Shown here: positions 1-12,540 of the stretch, in pieces
Position numbering within the stretch: position 1 is the stretch's first letter
Layout of the letters: each line of letters opens with the position of its first letter
Assembly (NCBI GenBank): GCA_036936605.1
Contig: JAUPFV010000004.1
Coordinates: 124,001,706-124,065,705 of the forward strand
Direction: 5' to 3'
Source of the DNA: Limnanthes douglasii subsp. nivea
Lineage: Eukaryota; Streptophyta; Magnoliopsida; Brassicales; Limnanthaceae
DNA: 64,000 nt
Position numbers and translations under genes: made by a program
Notes under the pieces: generated by a model
The model's database searches: none
What the model was told of the DNA's origin: nothing
The model's input: only the letters and a program-made list of their open reading frames with translations

Positions 1-439
1 AAAATACCATCCCTATATTTTTATATATAAATAATTTATTAAAATTAATTTTTTTATTGATTGTGTTATAAATTTCAACACTTCATATTTCTTTATATAT
101 TTTTGTTAAACAACTCATCCAAACATAATTATAGAAATAATTATTTAAGAAAAAAAAACATCTAATGTTTGTCTCAAACTCTTTTAAAAAGTAAAGCAAA
201 TTTCTAATAAAATTTCCACTATAAAATCCAATGAAAATGTATTTTTCACTCATTCTTTAATATTAAAAGACAAATTGGATACTATTATAGTTATTAAAAT
301 AGTGATATGATGAATAAATATCTGGTACGACTTAACATCTTTGAATAAAATTTCAAAGCAAACTGAAAGCTATATGATATACAAAAAAAGACAAAATTGG
401 TGAATATCCAAAATAAATTATGTGATCGACTCTATAATC
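1..439. other. AT-rich non-coding DNA
   Basis: I see no gene, RNA or recognisable element here. The sequence is AT-rich with many homopolymer runs and short broken frames. Confidence 0.6.
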
Positions 440-473
440 TATATATATATGTGTGTGTGCGCGCGCGCGTGTG
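440..473. repeat. Compound (AT)n-(GT)n-(GC)n microsatellite
   Basis: An AT run passes into GT and then GC dinucleotides with no interruption, then back to GTGTG. Every step is an alternating pyrimidine-purine dinucleotide, the type of sequence able to form left-handed DNA under supercoiling. The repeat is seen directly; the structural potential is inference. Confidence 0.85.
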
Positions 474-589
474 ATCAACGCATATTTTCTTAAAATAATT
501 TAAAATTCATGCATGCTGAAAATATATATTTTTCTCATGCTAAGTTATTTTGAGAAAATATGCGTTTGTGAAATTATACTTTTAAAAAT

Positions 590-1310
590 GTTTGATGTAA
601 GAGGAATTATTGCAAAATTACGATTACTAGATAAATTGCATTTTACAACAGACTGAAAATGCAAAAAATCAATAATTCATTGCAGTAAGTTATTACAACG
701 AGTTTGGAACTGGAACCACCCGTTGAATTTGTGTCGTCGTTAACAAAAACTCCTTGCAACGGCTCACAAGTGCAACATGAATATGTTGTTACTTTAATTT
801 GAATTAAAACAAGTCATGTCGTTGCAAAAATTTAAAGCACATTATTTGACAAAATTTTTGCAAAATCGTTGCTATATTTAATAATTGCATAACATTGCAA
901 CCATATTTACATTGCAACAAAATTGCATAACATTGCAACCATATTTTATAATTCCAAATATAACATATAATATTATATAATTGTTTTGGTGTAACATTAT
1001 ATCTCAATGTCTATATTTTGTTGAACATTATATCAATTTTATTACACTTGAGTACAAAATGATAAAAAAAAACTAGAGACCCTTGATGTAGTTTTGTAGA
1101 GTTTTTGAAAGAGTATAAAAATAGAAAACAAATTGTATAACATTGCAACCATATTTCATAATTCCAAAATGAAAAAAATATATAGTTTATGCAAAATGAA
1201 AAATTATATACTCTCCAATGTGTTCCTAGAGTGGTCTTGAAGGAGTATAAAAACTGAAATTTTGTGTCATCAAGGTAAATATACAATAGAAAGGTAGTAA
1301 AGAATAAAAG
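590..1310. repeat. Subrepeat-rich DNA with GTTGCAA motifs
   Basis: A block containing attgcataacattgcaacc and the following catatt-type tail occurs around 885 and 922, with a diverged copy around 1133. A second motif (gagtataaaaa preceded by a cttgaa-like stretch) occurs near 1108 and 1240. Between 690 and 830 there are several GTCGTTGCAA/CAACGAG words. This pattern resembles the subterminal repeats of a DNA transposon, but no transposase and no clear terminal inverted repeats are visible. Confidence 0.4.
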
Positions 1311-4190
1311 AGTATTCAAAACTTCATTTATGCATATGATATTATTGAAGAAAGAACAATTGTGATGCAGTAATTAAGAAACATAGAAGATTAGATTTAG
1401 TAATCCGGATAAGGCTACATATCAACAATTTAAGTTTAAGAAACAAAATGCAATTCTACGGAATTTTACAAATATTTTCATAAAAAATAAATCATTCGTT
1501 TCAAAAGTAAATCATGTTTTAGCGTATAACTACATACACAACATGCTCCAATTCAGATGACATATAAAAATTAAACCATCTACTTCGGAATCATCAACTT
1601 CATTTCAATAATTCATGACGCTTGATTTAATATGCTTATATTATATTGTAATGCGCACACGCAAGATGATCATTCAATTTCATTCACTTACCTTGAAAAT
1701 TGCATATGTTTCAACATAAAACTAATTAAAGAAATAAAAATCATGGTAAAGTAATAAAAATACATATAATTATTATTTTTATGTAAAGAGAAAAAAATAT
1801 CTCCAAACTCTAAATATCAGGTACGCGTATTTTTAACATGACCTTTAAAAGTCAAATGTATTACCCTATTTAGTTCTTCAAAGATGATATCAGAGATATC
1901 ATCCCTTTTTTTTAAATCGTGATCAAATTCCTCATAATATACGTAAAACCAGTTCATTGCATCGCAAAATAGAAAATTAGTTGTGGTCCAATGCAATCTT
2001 GCAATAATAGTTTGAAAATAATAAGATACTAAAACACGAGTTTTCATACAAAATTTAAAAGATAAATTCTATACGCGTTATATTTACATAGTGTAGATAC
2101 CAATTATTTAAATATGTACAAACTACCAACACAAAGTCGAATGCACCTTCTATTAATACAGATATGCATAAAGCACTTTGGAATTATTTTATACTTTTGG
2201 ATATGAATTCATTAACTATTAATATTAAAATTTATACAAATTATGTGATAGTTAAAAAACATATGTGAACACATTGGCTTCCATTTTCCATGACCCCAAC
2301 ATCACCAATAGGTGCCAAGCTCACGTAGGAATGACTTTTAGGTTTGCATGCACTAACAAACCTAGACATTAATCTCAAATATATAAGAATTGTTTAGATG
2401 TAGTAATGTTTTTATTTATATCGCTTTTATATAGTGACATAAACCATCGTGATAATATTGTTTAAAGTTATGTCATATTTTATCAAATCTAACGTAACTA
2501 TCTTGTAGGTACAATCTTCTCCTAACTGTATATCATTGATCTGATTTTGTAAAATCTTTTAAAACTGTGAAGTTGTTAGATTATTTTTCAATTTGATAAA
2601 AAAAATTACTTATAATTTTAAAAGAATAAACATAATCCAATTATATATATATTTTTCTTAAAATAATGAATACCTGATTTTTTTGCGTCATTTCAAAGAG
2701 AAGATATATCAATTCACTTTGAAGGAATTGGGATAGACAAACGCTGGTCTAGATACTTTCTTCCATAATTTTCTATCCTTGAATTTTATTATAAGTTTTT
2801 TCCCTAAATAATACACACTGTAAAATATCTGCACACATCAACATTTTGATTTCATCTATATCTTAAAATTCAAAGCTCTTTATTTCTTAAACTAAAATAA
2901 AATACTTACTTCAAAGTTATCTTGTCCCACATGAGATGTAAGAATCTGTTTGAATGGGTTGGTCGACCTGAATTCATTTCTTGATGTTATATGCTAGAAG
3001 CCAACAGAGGGATCATATAATATTCATCCATGTACTTGAATGTCTTTAGTCTCACCAGTGTATTCATATTTATCATCTATCTAATTTTATTCATTGCAAA
3101 ACACCATCAAGTTTGTTCATTGATTATTAATCCACAATGACTTAAAAATATTAATACCGAGTAATTTGCACTTATATAAAATAGCAGGTTAAAAACACCT
3201 CAACATCATTTAGATTCATCAAATGAAATCTCAATACAATTCAAATCATTGGCGTCTATAGATATTATTTTACAAATTCGTAACCAAGTGTACTGATATA
3301 ATCTGAATTTTCACTCTAAATAACGTTCTCTATTATAACTACCTTATCACTATCTTGATTCTCACCATATATAATATATTTCATGCCACTATATGATGAT
3401 GATGTTAGATATATTAACACATAGCTCTCATTTGAATTGGGACTCGATAGGTCCGACAAGCCAAACAATCTCTGGATAGGCTATAATTGTGCCACTATAT
3501 AGTTTCCGATCATCGAATGAATGCATATATATATTTGCCTATTATCTGATGAACCTCGAGTATTTTTTGTAGCATCACCATCGGTTATTCTAATGCTTTC
3601 CCTCTTCAAAGTAAGTGCATCATTCACAACATCTCATTCTCATTTTCACTTCGATCTACGGTCCACACAACTTCCAAAAATTTAAATGAGAACGGATTTA
3701 GATTCATTTCAAATACAAAAGAAATCAATTTATATAAAAATGTTAATTTTATGTACCATGGCATTATCTTTTATAACCGATAGAAAAATAATATATTCTA
3801 CAAATTGAATATAACTTTTGTTTGTCGATAAATTAACTAATCAACAACAACATAATTCTAAAGAAGCTATAATTGCATCATTTAGTTCTTAAAACCAAAC
3901 TTGGCATCAATTATATAAAATTTAAGTACTTCAACATGATGATATATTTACTTCAAACTACAAATCATAAACTATCTCTAGACTAGGTGTGGTAATGTTT
4001 GAAATGCGAAGTATTTAAGATTTCCCTAGTAATATAACGGAAAAAGAGATATGAATTTGATGAAATGTTTAGTATTTTTTCTAAAATTAGGTAGAATTGA
4101 CAAACTATGTGTAAGAATTGGAGGTTAGGTGAAAAATACACAAGTTTATTTTTACATCGGTCCATTCATCATAGTTCCGTTACTAAAATA
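1311..4190. other. No recognisable gene
   Basis: AT-rich sequence with only short frames. The open frames near 1817-2047 and 3983-4165 (minus) match no family I recognise and have no neighbouring signals. Old transposon DNA is possible around 2.9-3.6 kb, where base composition is more even, but I could not read a conserved motif. Confidence 0.5.
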
Positions 4191-5241
4191 TAATTAGGTT
4201 AATTTTAAAAAATCTTAAATATAATTGTTGCAAATTTGTTGTAGCAGAATAACATTTTTCAACAAAATGTTAAGTGTGTTACAAAATTTGTTGTAATAAT
4301 TGATTCGTGATTGATTCAACGAGTCAAAAAAATGTGTCGCAAATTTTTTATAAACCTATTTCTAATGATACTTGATTAACAACCACTTAAATGATGAGAT
4401 GTAAAATGTTATTTCTTAAGCAATGTATCATCTCAATGGAGAAACTATCATTTTTTAGGGGTTTACAATAAAAACAATCAAATAAAAAATAGATTGAATA
4501 AAAGTTACACGAGAAGATAAAACAAATGAAGATATTTAAATAAAAATCTCAAAACTTTAAATGTGATAGGTCATAAAAATAAATAATTATAAGTCTTTTG
4601 TAAAAAAAATTGAACTAAAACAAAGCAAGTTTTTCTAAAATTATTATATTTACGATAAATGTTTACATTTTCGCGTGAGAAATATTTATTCAATAAACCG
4701 GTACACGAGATATATAAATTAGTAATACAAAAAATCTATGATCACGGAACGTGAGAATGTTAAACTAACATTCACTACATGAAATATATAATGCTTGATA
4801 ATATTTTTATGTAAGATCGTAATTCGAGTGATATACGTGTTTAAAAAAATTATTATATATAATGGATATATTTATTGAAAAATTATATGTGTATGATGGA
4901 ATGGTGTAATATTATACTACCAAAACGTTTAGACATAAAAATATTTATATTTACTTTTGCTTTTATAAATTATCATACTTGATGGCTTGACAAACTTACT
5001 TACATAGATAATAAGACTATTATAATATATACTAATCATTAAATTAAATTTATGATATACAAATATATATCTACACAGCTTGGGTTGACCAATCTAAATG
5101 ATGGCTTTTTATTCAAAAATATTAAACTTGCGTGAAAATATTAGACTTAATTTATTGTGATTAATACAAATCAAATCGTAGTTTAGTTTGTTGAAGTAAA
5201 TAACATCTATAACTTTTATCTGTTGTTATTTCTCAATTACT

Positions 5242-5243
<2 letters not shown>
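4191..5243. other. AT-rich non-coding DNA with a GTTGCAA patch
   Basis: At 4220-4340 there are repeated GTTGCAAATTTGTTGTA-like words similar to those at 0.6-1.3 kb and 9.0-9.3 kb. The rest is AT-rich with no readable coding homology. Confidence 0.45.

Positions 5244-5316
<73 letters not shown>
5244..5316. repeat. (TA)n microsatellite, about 36 units
   Basis: An uninterrupted TA dinucleotide run, followed by a CGCG/GTGTA-rich stretch to about 5385. Such tracts can form cruciforms and are commonly length-polymorphic. Confidence 0.95.
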
Positions 5317-5317
<1 letters not shown>

Positions 5318-6859
5318 GCGTGTATATTTGTATTTGTGTATGTCTACATTTATGTATCGCGCGCGTGTATGTTCGTGTACACACCAATTAAGTTTTTAGC
5401 GTTTCTAACATTTCCAAAGCTTAAGTTAAATTGATTGGATATTAAGATTAAAATCTTGCATCGTTATAGATTCGTGGATATTTTTTTAAAATAAACTTTG
5501 TATGTGTGTATGAAAATATGAGATTATCTATCCACGTTTGGATCTTTTACTCCTTAACAAAATGGTTATCTAAAGACAATATAGAACTAAAACATAAATT
5601 ATGCAATCTTATTTTGGTTAGGTTTAAATTGCATGTTAACGTATGGAGTAAAACAATTTTAGTAACATATCATATTATTAACGTGTTTCATTAATTAAAC
5701 CAAAATATTACTATATAATTTACATAAATAAATGATATTGAACATGATTAACTTTAATGAAAAATAAGTTTGGTTATCTTGTCTTTCGCAAAATAGTGAA
5801 TCCAATAAAATTGTAATTAATTTTTAAATTTATAGGATACGTTTTTGTTGGTTATATTATTCATATAAAAAAATAAACTATAAAACTTATAAATTAGGTC
5901 CATATATAAATAAAATCAAATTTCGACGGATAGTGCCTATGGTTAGGAAGATTTAGTCAGAGCCTTAGCTACCGCCACAATTTCTTCACCACTATCGATA
6001 ACTTCACAGTGGAATCTGGATAAGGAATTCGCGCACTAAATCTTTGTTATAAGAGCTAAAATTCTTCTTTCAATCGTAGATTTAATCATACCTAATTGTC
6101 TTTAAAAATTAGTTGATTTATTTTTAAGTTCAAACTACTTCGATCGAGATGTCAATATATATATATATATATTTATATTTAAAAATAGCACACATATAGA
6201 ATTATACAAACGTTCAATGCTAAATTGGTTATTAAATATTTGGAAATAGGTAGAGAATGGATGAAGATATATTTTGTCATGTGTGTATACAGATTCAATT
6301 TTTTTATTGTCTCGATATATAATCTTAAGATTTATCAAATAGATGTAAATATGACATAATTAAATAGAGATCATGACCATGATGTTCATATAGAGTAATA
6401 AAGGTTTTGTGTTTTTAGGTATTATCAAAGTTGCGTAAGCTTGTTAATTTATTATGTGGTTGAAAACACACTTACTAAATGACATCAAAAGTTTCATAAT
6501 ATCATTGTATCTAATCGATTTGTGCATAATAAAATAGAAGTGTATTTATACACTAAAATGTACGGTGGCACGGTCGTTATTGTTGCCTATATATAGATAA
6601 CTTACTTATTTAAGGTAGTGACATTATGATTACCAAAAAAAGTATATCTTATACTTTTAAGATGAAAGATCTTAAAAATATATATAATTCTCGAAATAAA
6701 AGAGTCTGAAAATATAATCTCTAAGGTATTCTTTCTATGTTGAATATTATTTGAAAATTTTAATCATATTAAATATAAAGAGTCGAATACACCAATTTCC
6801 CATATTGTTAAACTAAAAAATATAATAGACAAGCCGAAGATCAATCATAATACGTTAGT
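5317..6859. other. No recognisable gene
   Basis: AT-rich DNA. The patch at 5930-6040 is less AT-rich but all frames are short. The open frame at 5506-5694 has no recognisable homology. Confidence 0.5.
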
Positions 6860-8250
6860 CTATTGGAAATTCAGACATGGTTCTGTTTCTCATGAGACTT
6901 TAACTTTATATTTTTAAAGATATAGCTCACTAGAGATATTAGGCTCTCAAACTGACGGTCACGAAGATATCTCAATATACGAAGAACAATTTCATAGTAA
7001 ACATAAGTACAAGTGTAATAAATTGAATAACCACAAATACAACATGAGTTATATCTGATTGAGTAACCGTAAGATAAACCAAGTTTTCTAGAAGAGTATC
7101 ATACAAAGTTAGGTTTGATAAAGGAACACCATCAGTTTGAGAATACCATGCATTGGTTTCAAAATAAACGTCAGCCGTCCTATTATCAGAAAGTCTTGTT
7201 TGCTCAAATAAATCTGATATATATTTTGTCTGAGAAAGAATATAATATTTTTGAGACTGAAACACCTCAATACCTAAAAAATAACGTAACAATCCTAAGT
7301 CTTTCATTGCAAATCGATGAGTCAAATTACTTTTTGGTGCATCAATACCATCAATTTTAGTGCATGTAATAATCAAATCATCTACATATATGTATATAAT
7401 AATTCGCCACGCACTAGTACATGTGATAAACTAAATCACGATTACTTACATGGAACCCAAGTGAAATAATTATTATACACAATTTCTCAAACCATACACG
7501 ATGAGCTTGTTTGAGACCATATAAAGCTTTCCTAGTTCGTCAAACTTCACCTGGTTGGTGAACAACACTCGGTGGAGGAGTCATGTAAACCTCATCATAA
7601 ATATATCCATTTAGAAACATATTTTTAACATCCAGCTGAAATATATTCCACTAGAGAACATATTCAACCACAATAAATGTATGAACTATCATCATTTATA
7701 CAAGTGGCAAAAAAATCTCCTCATATTCATATCATACTTTTTTTAATACATTTTTATTATAATACAAGTCTTATACCTCTCAACAGACCCATCAGATTCT
7801 GTTTTGATTTTAAAAACCCAATAAAAACCAATTATATGCTTACAAGGTGAAGGTTTGATCTCATCCCAAGACGAGTCTGATATAAAATAATAAGATCTTC
7901 GTTCGTAGTATTTTGCCAATGAGGATGAGAAACAAGTTCTTTAACGAATTAGGTTTATATAAATAATTTATATTTGTTAGAAAAGATGCAAACATATTTT
8001 AGTAAGAAGAATAAGAAAAATTTAGTATTTTGGTAGACTTGCTTTACGATTAGATTTCCTGAGAGGTGGAGAATATGTAGTTGCATTAGAGGAAGAAGCA
8101 AACTCATGCATTGATGGAGCTGAAGTAGTATCATTTGGTCTAGATATCTCAGGAACTAATATATCGGGAATACTAGTTATATTATTATTATTTCTAAATG
8201 GATCAATAACCTGAATATATGTCTTTGTTAAATCATGTGATTTTTTTAGA
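6860..8250 (-). pseudogene. Ty1/copia pol remnant (RT and RNase H), minus strand
   Basis: This is decayed pol from a Ty1/copia retrotransposon. Read on the minus strand, the region near 8040-8150 gives the serine/arginine-rich linker that precedes copia RT (a PPLRKSNRK-like stretch). The region near 7500-7640 gives MFLNGYIYDEVYM and KALYGLKQAHRVWF, both conserved RT blocks. At 6972-7376 a frame carries LIITCTK (after the catalytic YVDD block) and MKDLGLLRYFLGIEV, followed by the start of the RNase H region. Stops and frameshifts separate the blocks, and about 100 bp near 7390-7490 does not fit the alignment. No LTR, PBS or PPT is visible. The family assignment is secure; the ends are approximate. 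Confidence 0.8.
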
Positions 8251-9929
8251 ATTAAATAAAACAGAATATGCTCAACAGATGTGACATTCCTAAATTCATA
8301 TTATTTTCTCAAAATTTACAAAAAAAGAAGAAGAAGCATATAACCTTAGTTTGGAGTTCATCAATAATATCTTCTGGTAGTTAGGACAAGAGTGTTCTTC
8401 AACGAGACATACATGCTCATGAAGATTTTGAAATTAAGCCACCTGGGCATAAGTCAGAGGTAACTAAGTTATGTGATTTAGGAATTGATGACAGTGTGTG
8501 CTCAGTGGGTTGTGCTCAACGAGGAACACATCTCACGGTTGGATGTATCGCATTGTAAGAGAATAAAATATGATTACAAAATTTGTAAGCTACTATGTAT
8601 ACAGTAGTAATTTAACGGGCTAATAGGCCTAATATATCTAATGAGCTATATCTCTAACATATATAAAATGTTATTATTTAATGGATTAACACATAACCAT
8701 ATTAATGATACGAAAAAACCGAAGATAAACAAATGGTGTAAATGTGTGCACGTATGAGGCTTCCTAAGTTATCATAAGTTAAAATAGGTTCAACTTTTTA
8801 ATTTAAGAATAAAAAAATTACAATAAAATGATATTTTACTTTACAAAATAATATCATTTAAATAAATAAATATGATAAAATATTAAATATTTAAGAAATT
8901 TTCAAATTTTGATTAAATAAGATAATCAAAAAAATATTTTAAAAAAATGGGATCAAGTAAGTGATAATCGAAAAAAGAAAACTAAAATTTGAGATGTGTT
9001 GCAATGAGAGAAAAATTTACTCAATAAAACTAAATTGTGTCGTAAAACGTGTTTAAGTATCACAAAATCATAACGACGCGTCAAATTTTTTCACTATAAT
9101 ATGATGGACCAAGTCGTTGTAACAATAACAAATTTTTGCAGCAGCCATATATTTATCGTAGTAGCGAATAGTGGCACGTAAAATTTCGTCACTAGAAGAC
9201 GATGAACCAAGTCCTTACAACAAGAAGAATTGCGACAGTTATATATATATATATGGTAGCGAATAATGTTCACCCAGACGATTAAAAACAAAAGGATTCA
9301 TACTTTTAGAAATATTTAAGATAAGGCATGCCTATTTTCATTGTCATATCACTCATCGCGTTAAAAATGAATGTAAAATAAACTTTTATAATTGTTTATA
9401 AATTATTTTAAAAAATATATATTATTTTTAGAAAATTATTTCAATTCAATTTTTTTAACAAAATATTCAAATATTTACAAAATTATATTTTTTAAAGTTT
9501 TTTATATTCATATTATTCGTCAACATTAAAGTTCATATTTTATTAATTTTAGTATTTTTTTCACAATTTGCTATATTTTAAAATTTATTTACAAACATAT
9601 TAAATAATGAAAATTATATTTCTTTAATCTTAAATTTGTTAGATAAACTTTTTACAAACCCAATTGTTATAATTTATTTGAAAATTTTATAGAATATAAC
9701 GAATTTGAAGATTGTATATAAAAAGTTCAAAAATCTTTAATGTAATTTGCAAAACTCTTTCAAGAACTGTTTTCTTGAATACAGAGCAACAACATCGTCG
9801 TGATTCATAGCCAACGCGAGTGGCGTAAAGTCAGGCTTCTCCGACTGTCTCCATAATCACGGGAGAAGAGTCGTCATCCAAGAAAAGTAACGTAATGGCT
9901 AATTTGAAATTTACGCTAATAGGAAAGTT
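8251..9929. other. No gene; subrepeat patch at 9000-9290
   Basis: Mostly AT-rich DNA without coding homology. From 9000 to 9290 there are about three diverged copies of a unit containing GACGATGAACCAAGTC, a CAACAA run, TTGCGACAG and a TATATAT stretch, with nearby GTAGCGAATA words. This resembles the subterminal repeats of CACTA-like DNA transposons, but neither termini nor transposase are seen. Confidence 0.4.
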
Positions 9930-9949
9930 TTCGAGTGGTAGACCCCAAT

Positions 9950-10480
9950 TATCTGCCATCCATAAGTTTTTTGAGAAAGTTTGGTTTATGTGGTAACTTA
10001 AGTCTATCCCTGTGGGATCCCAAACACGTCATGATAGAACTAGATCATAAGAAAGATCTTAGCAAGATATGGAGAAGAAATGTATAGACCATTGATCAGC
10101 ATTCAATGAAGATTCTTAAATTGAATTCTTTCTTCCACCCTTAGTTGGAATCACCAATAACTCCAGTGTGGATATCATTGGAAAATATACATGAATATCT
10201 GTACAATGAGGACACTATTAAGGTTATCGCTATATCTATAGGTAATCCTCTTGTAGTTTGGGTATCAGATAAAAATAGAGCAACGTAAAATTGTTGTAAG
10301 GCATGGATCGAATTGGATGTATCAAGGTTCCTTCTTAACAAATTCTGGATAGGCTTTAGAGAAAATGAAGGATTTGGTAAAAAATTAAATATGGTAATAT
10401 GCCATATTACTGCTCTGATTTCCTTCATCTTGGTCATAAACAGTCTGACTACAAGAAACACTTGCAAACTGAAGATGGTC
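9950..10480 (+). pseudogene. LINE ORF1 remnant (DUF4283-type)
   Basis: Several plus-strand frames together give the usual plant LINE ORF1 order. It starts with FSSGRP near 9930-9960, then a frame from about 10145 reads PVWISLENIHEYLYNED, IGNPLVVWVSDKNRAT and WIELDVSRFLL. In intact relatives this module binds element RNA and is followed by a CCHC knuckle. Here the knuckle is lost and the reading frame shifts at least twice. The 10846-11103 open frame downstream may be the variable ORF1 tail; I cannot confirm that. Confidence 0.6.
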
Positions 10481-11449
10481 ATAATATAAATAAACTCAAG
10501 TATAAGTCAGTATTTATTGTTAAATCTTCAAATCAAACAAAAAAAATGGGTCCTTAAGATGAAATCAATAATCATCAAGGATGTGAATGGTGATAGAAGA
10601 AATAGTAAACAAGATGAAACAACATGCCAAAGTCAAGAAGATAATTCCATTTACTATATTTGAAGCAACCAAGGTTGAATAGATAAAGGTGAAGAACCAA
10701 AAGAGCAAACCCATTCGAAATAAATCATCACTTATTACCCAAAAAAAAAGAATTCAAAAGAGATTATAAACAAAACAGAAAATAAGAGGGTCATTCCAGA
10801 GATTCAAGATTTAGACATCATTGAAGCACTTTAATCTATTGAAACATGAGTATTATTTTTAGAATCAATAATTTAGAGTATTCAAATATATTGTTAGCTT
10901 CCCCTATATCAAGGTCCATAGGAAATCTGCTAGTATCTCATATCCTTGACAACTTAGAGGAAAGTAAATACTTCAAGAAGATCATAGATAAGAAAATAAA
11001 GGAGGTCAAAACCAAACCTCCTAAAGTATTAATATCTACCAAAGCATTTCATTATAAAGGGACTGCTAGACCTATCAATGGATCATCAAAAGGACTATTA
11101 TAATTTTAAGTTGGAATATTATATGCATTGGAAACAAAGGCGAAAAAACAAATTAAATCTATTATTGAAAATGTTGTTTCCATAGTTTTACAAGAACCCA
11201 TAATATGTGTGGATAATCTAGAAATAGTTACTAAAACTCTAGGCTTTCAGGATGGTATTGCTATTATTTCTAATAAGATATGTATATTCATGAATGAGGA
11301 GTTTTCAGTATAAACTATAACAAATCAGGATCATATTCTTCACCTAAAAGTTAGACATGATTTATTAAAAAAATTACTTTATAGTCTTTGTGGTTTATGC
11401 AGAATGTACAAAAGAACAAAAGAAAGTCATATAGGATAAATTTTGCTGA

Positions 11450-11725
11450 TTACTCAAGAAAATAGATTATTTGGGTGATTTTAATGTAACAACCAATTCG
11501 CATGAGAAATTATCCTGCTCTACTTTATGCTTAAGGAGTATAGATAAATTTAATAATATTATTACTGATTGTCAACTTGAAGATGCATGTTTAATTGGCT
11601 CAAAATTTACTTGGTCTAACAATCACAAATGGAAGAGGCTCGATTGAATATTATATAACACAATATGGATGTACTATTTTGAAAACATCAAGGTCAAGAA
11701 CCTATCTAGATCAGCTTTATTTGGT
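11450..11725 (+). pseudogene. LINE endonuclease domain fragment
   Basis: The plus strand encodes WLGDFNVTTNSHEKL, then ITDCQLEDACLIGSKFTWSN, then KWKRLD, a stop, and ILYNTIWMYYFENIKVKNLSRS. The GDFN, FTWSN and R(I/L)DR positions are the conserved blocks of the AP-endonuclease that nicks target DNA for target-primed reverse transcription. The SRSGSDHxP block that should follow breaks off after SRS, which marks the deletion junction near 11720. Confidence 0.75.
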
Positions 11726-11759
11726 TTACTAATTGGAAAACATATGATCATGCATCATA

Positions 11760-12430
11760 TTATCATTAGAACAATTCGACCTCCTATAATATGTTGGGTC
11801 ATATGGTTCTACAGAAACAAAGCAAAATATCACGAGAAAAGCACATATGCTATAACTATAATTGATAATAGTAAGAACATCATTATAAGATTGGATAGTG
11901 CTAACCTACTAAAAAGAGAGATTTCTGGTATAAAGACTCTGTTATAGCCTATGATCTAGGTTGCTTTCAACATCTAATAATTCTCAAAAGGTTATTACTC
12001 TTAAGTCAAAATTATCTCTAGGAAAAAAAATCAAACTAAACACTGATGGATCATGTAGTATATTTGGTAAAGCTTGTGGAGGTGGTCTTCTAAAGGATAA
12101 TAGAGCTAATCTTTTAGCAGCTCATGGTAGATTTTATGGTAAAAAAAATCATATCATTGCTGAGTGCAGGGTTCTTCTAGATGGCTTTTTATTATGCAAT
12201 CAAAAGGAAATCAACAATCTTGATATTGAGACTGATTCCATTATACTTATAGATTTGTTGATAAAAGCAAATCACCAAGGTTTCTGACCCCTATCATAAA
12301 TTTTTGTACGAAACTAATAATTTCTAGTATGACTATAGCTCACATCTATAGGTTACAACTAGTGGACACAAATGTAGAATGTAACAAGATTACAGTCAAA
12401 ATTAAACACTAGTTCAACTAAGAGAAACTT
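11760..12430 (+). pseudogene. LINE ORF2 C-terminus with RNase H
   Basis: Two frames cover this part. The first contains RPPIICWVIWFYRNKAKYHE, the linker found before plant LINE RNase H domains. The second (11961-12287) reads KLNTDGSCSIFGKACGGGLL, then AECRVLLDGFLLC and LDIETDSIIL, matching the D-E-D catalytic blocks of RVT_3-type RNase H. The final catalytic block is not visible after the stop at 12287. The fragment at 43.2-44.0 kb is a second copy of the same family. Confidence 0.8.
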
Positions 12431-12540
12431 CTCTTCTTAAAAGCTTATAAATAGGTTATATAATAGCTGAAGTTTGATAGAAATCTTATATTATTCATTC
12501 TATTTATCTTAATAGCAAGCATTGATATAATAAAATACTC

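Larger units (their letters stand above)
9930..12540 (+). mobile_element. LINE retrotransposon remnant with the RT region deleted
   Basis: Three parts of a plant LINE lie in the correct order on the plus strand: a DUF4283/zinc-knuckle type ORF1 (about 9950-10480), the AP-endonuclease end of ORF2 (about 11450-11725), and the ORF2 C-terminal linker with RNase H (about 11760-12430). The endonuclease runs almost directly into the C-terminal linker, so the RT core, normally more than a kilobase, is missing. Many stops and frameshifts are present. The region from 12430 to 12540 could be the 3' UTR, but I see no clear poly(A) tail or target duplication. Confidence 0.75.
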
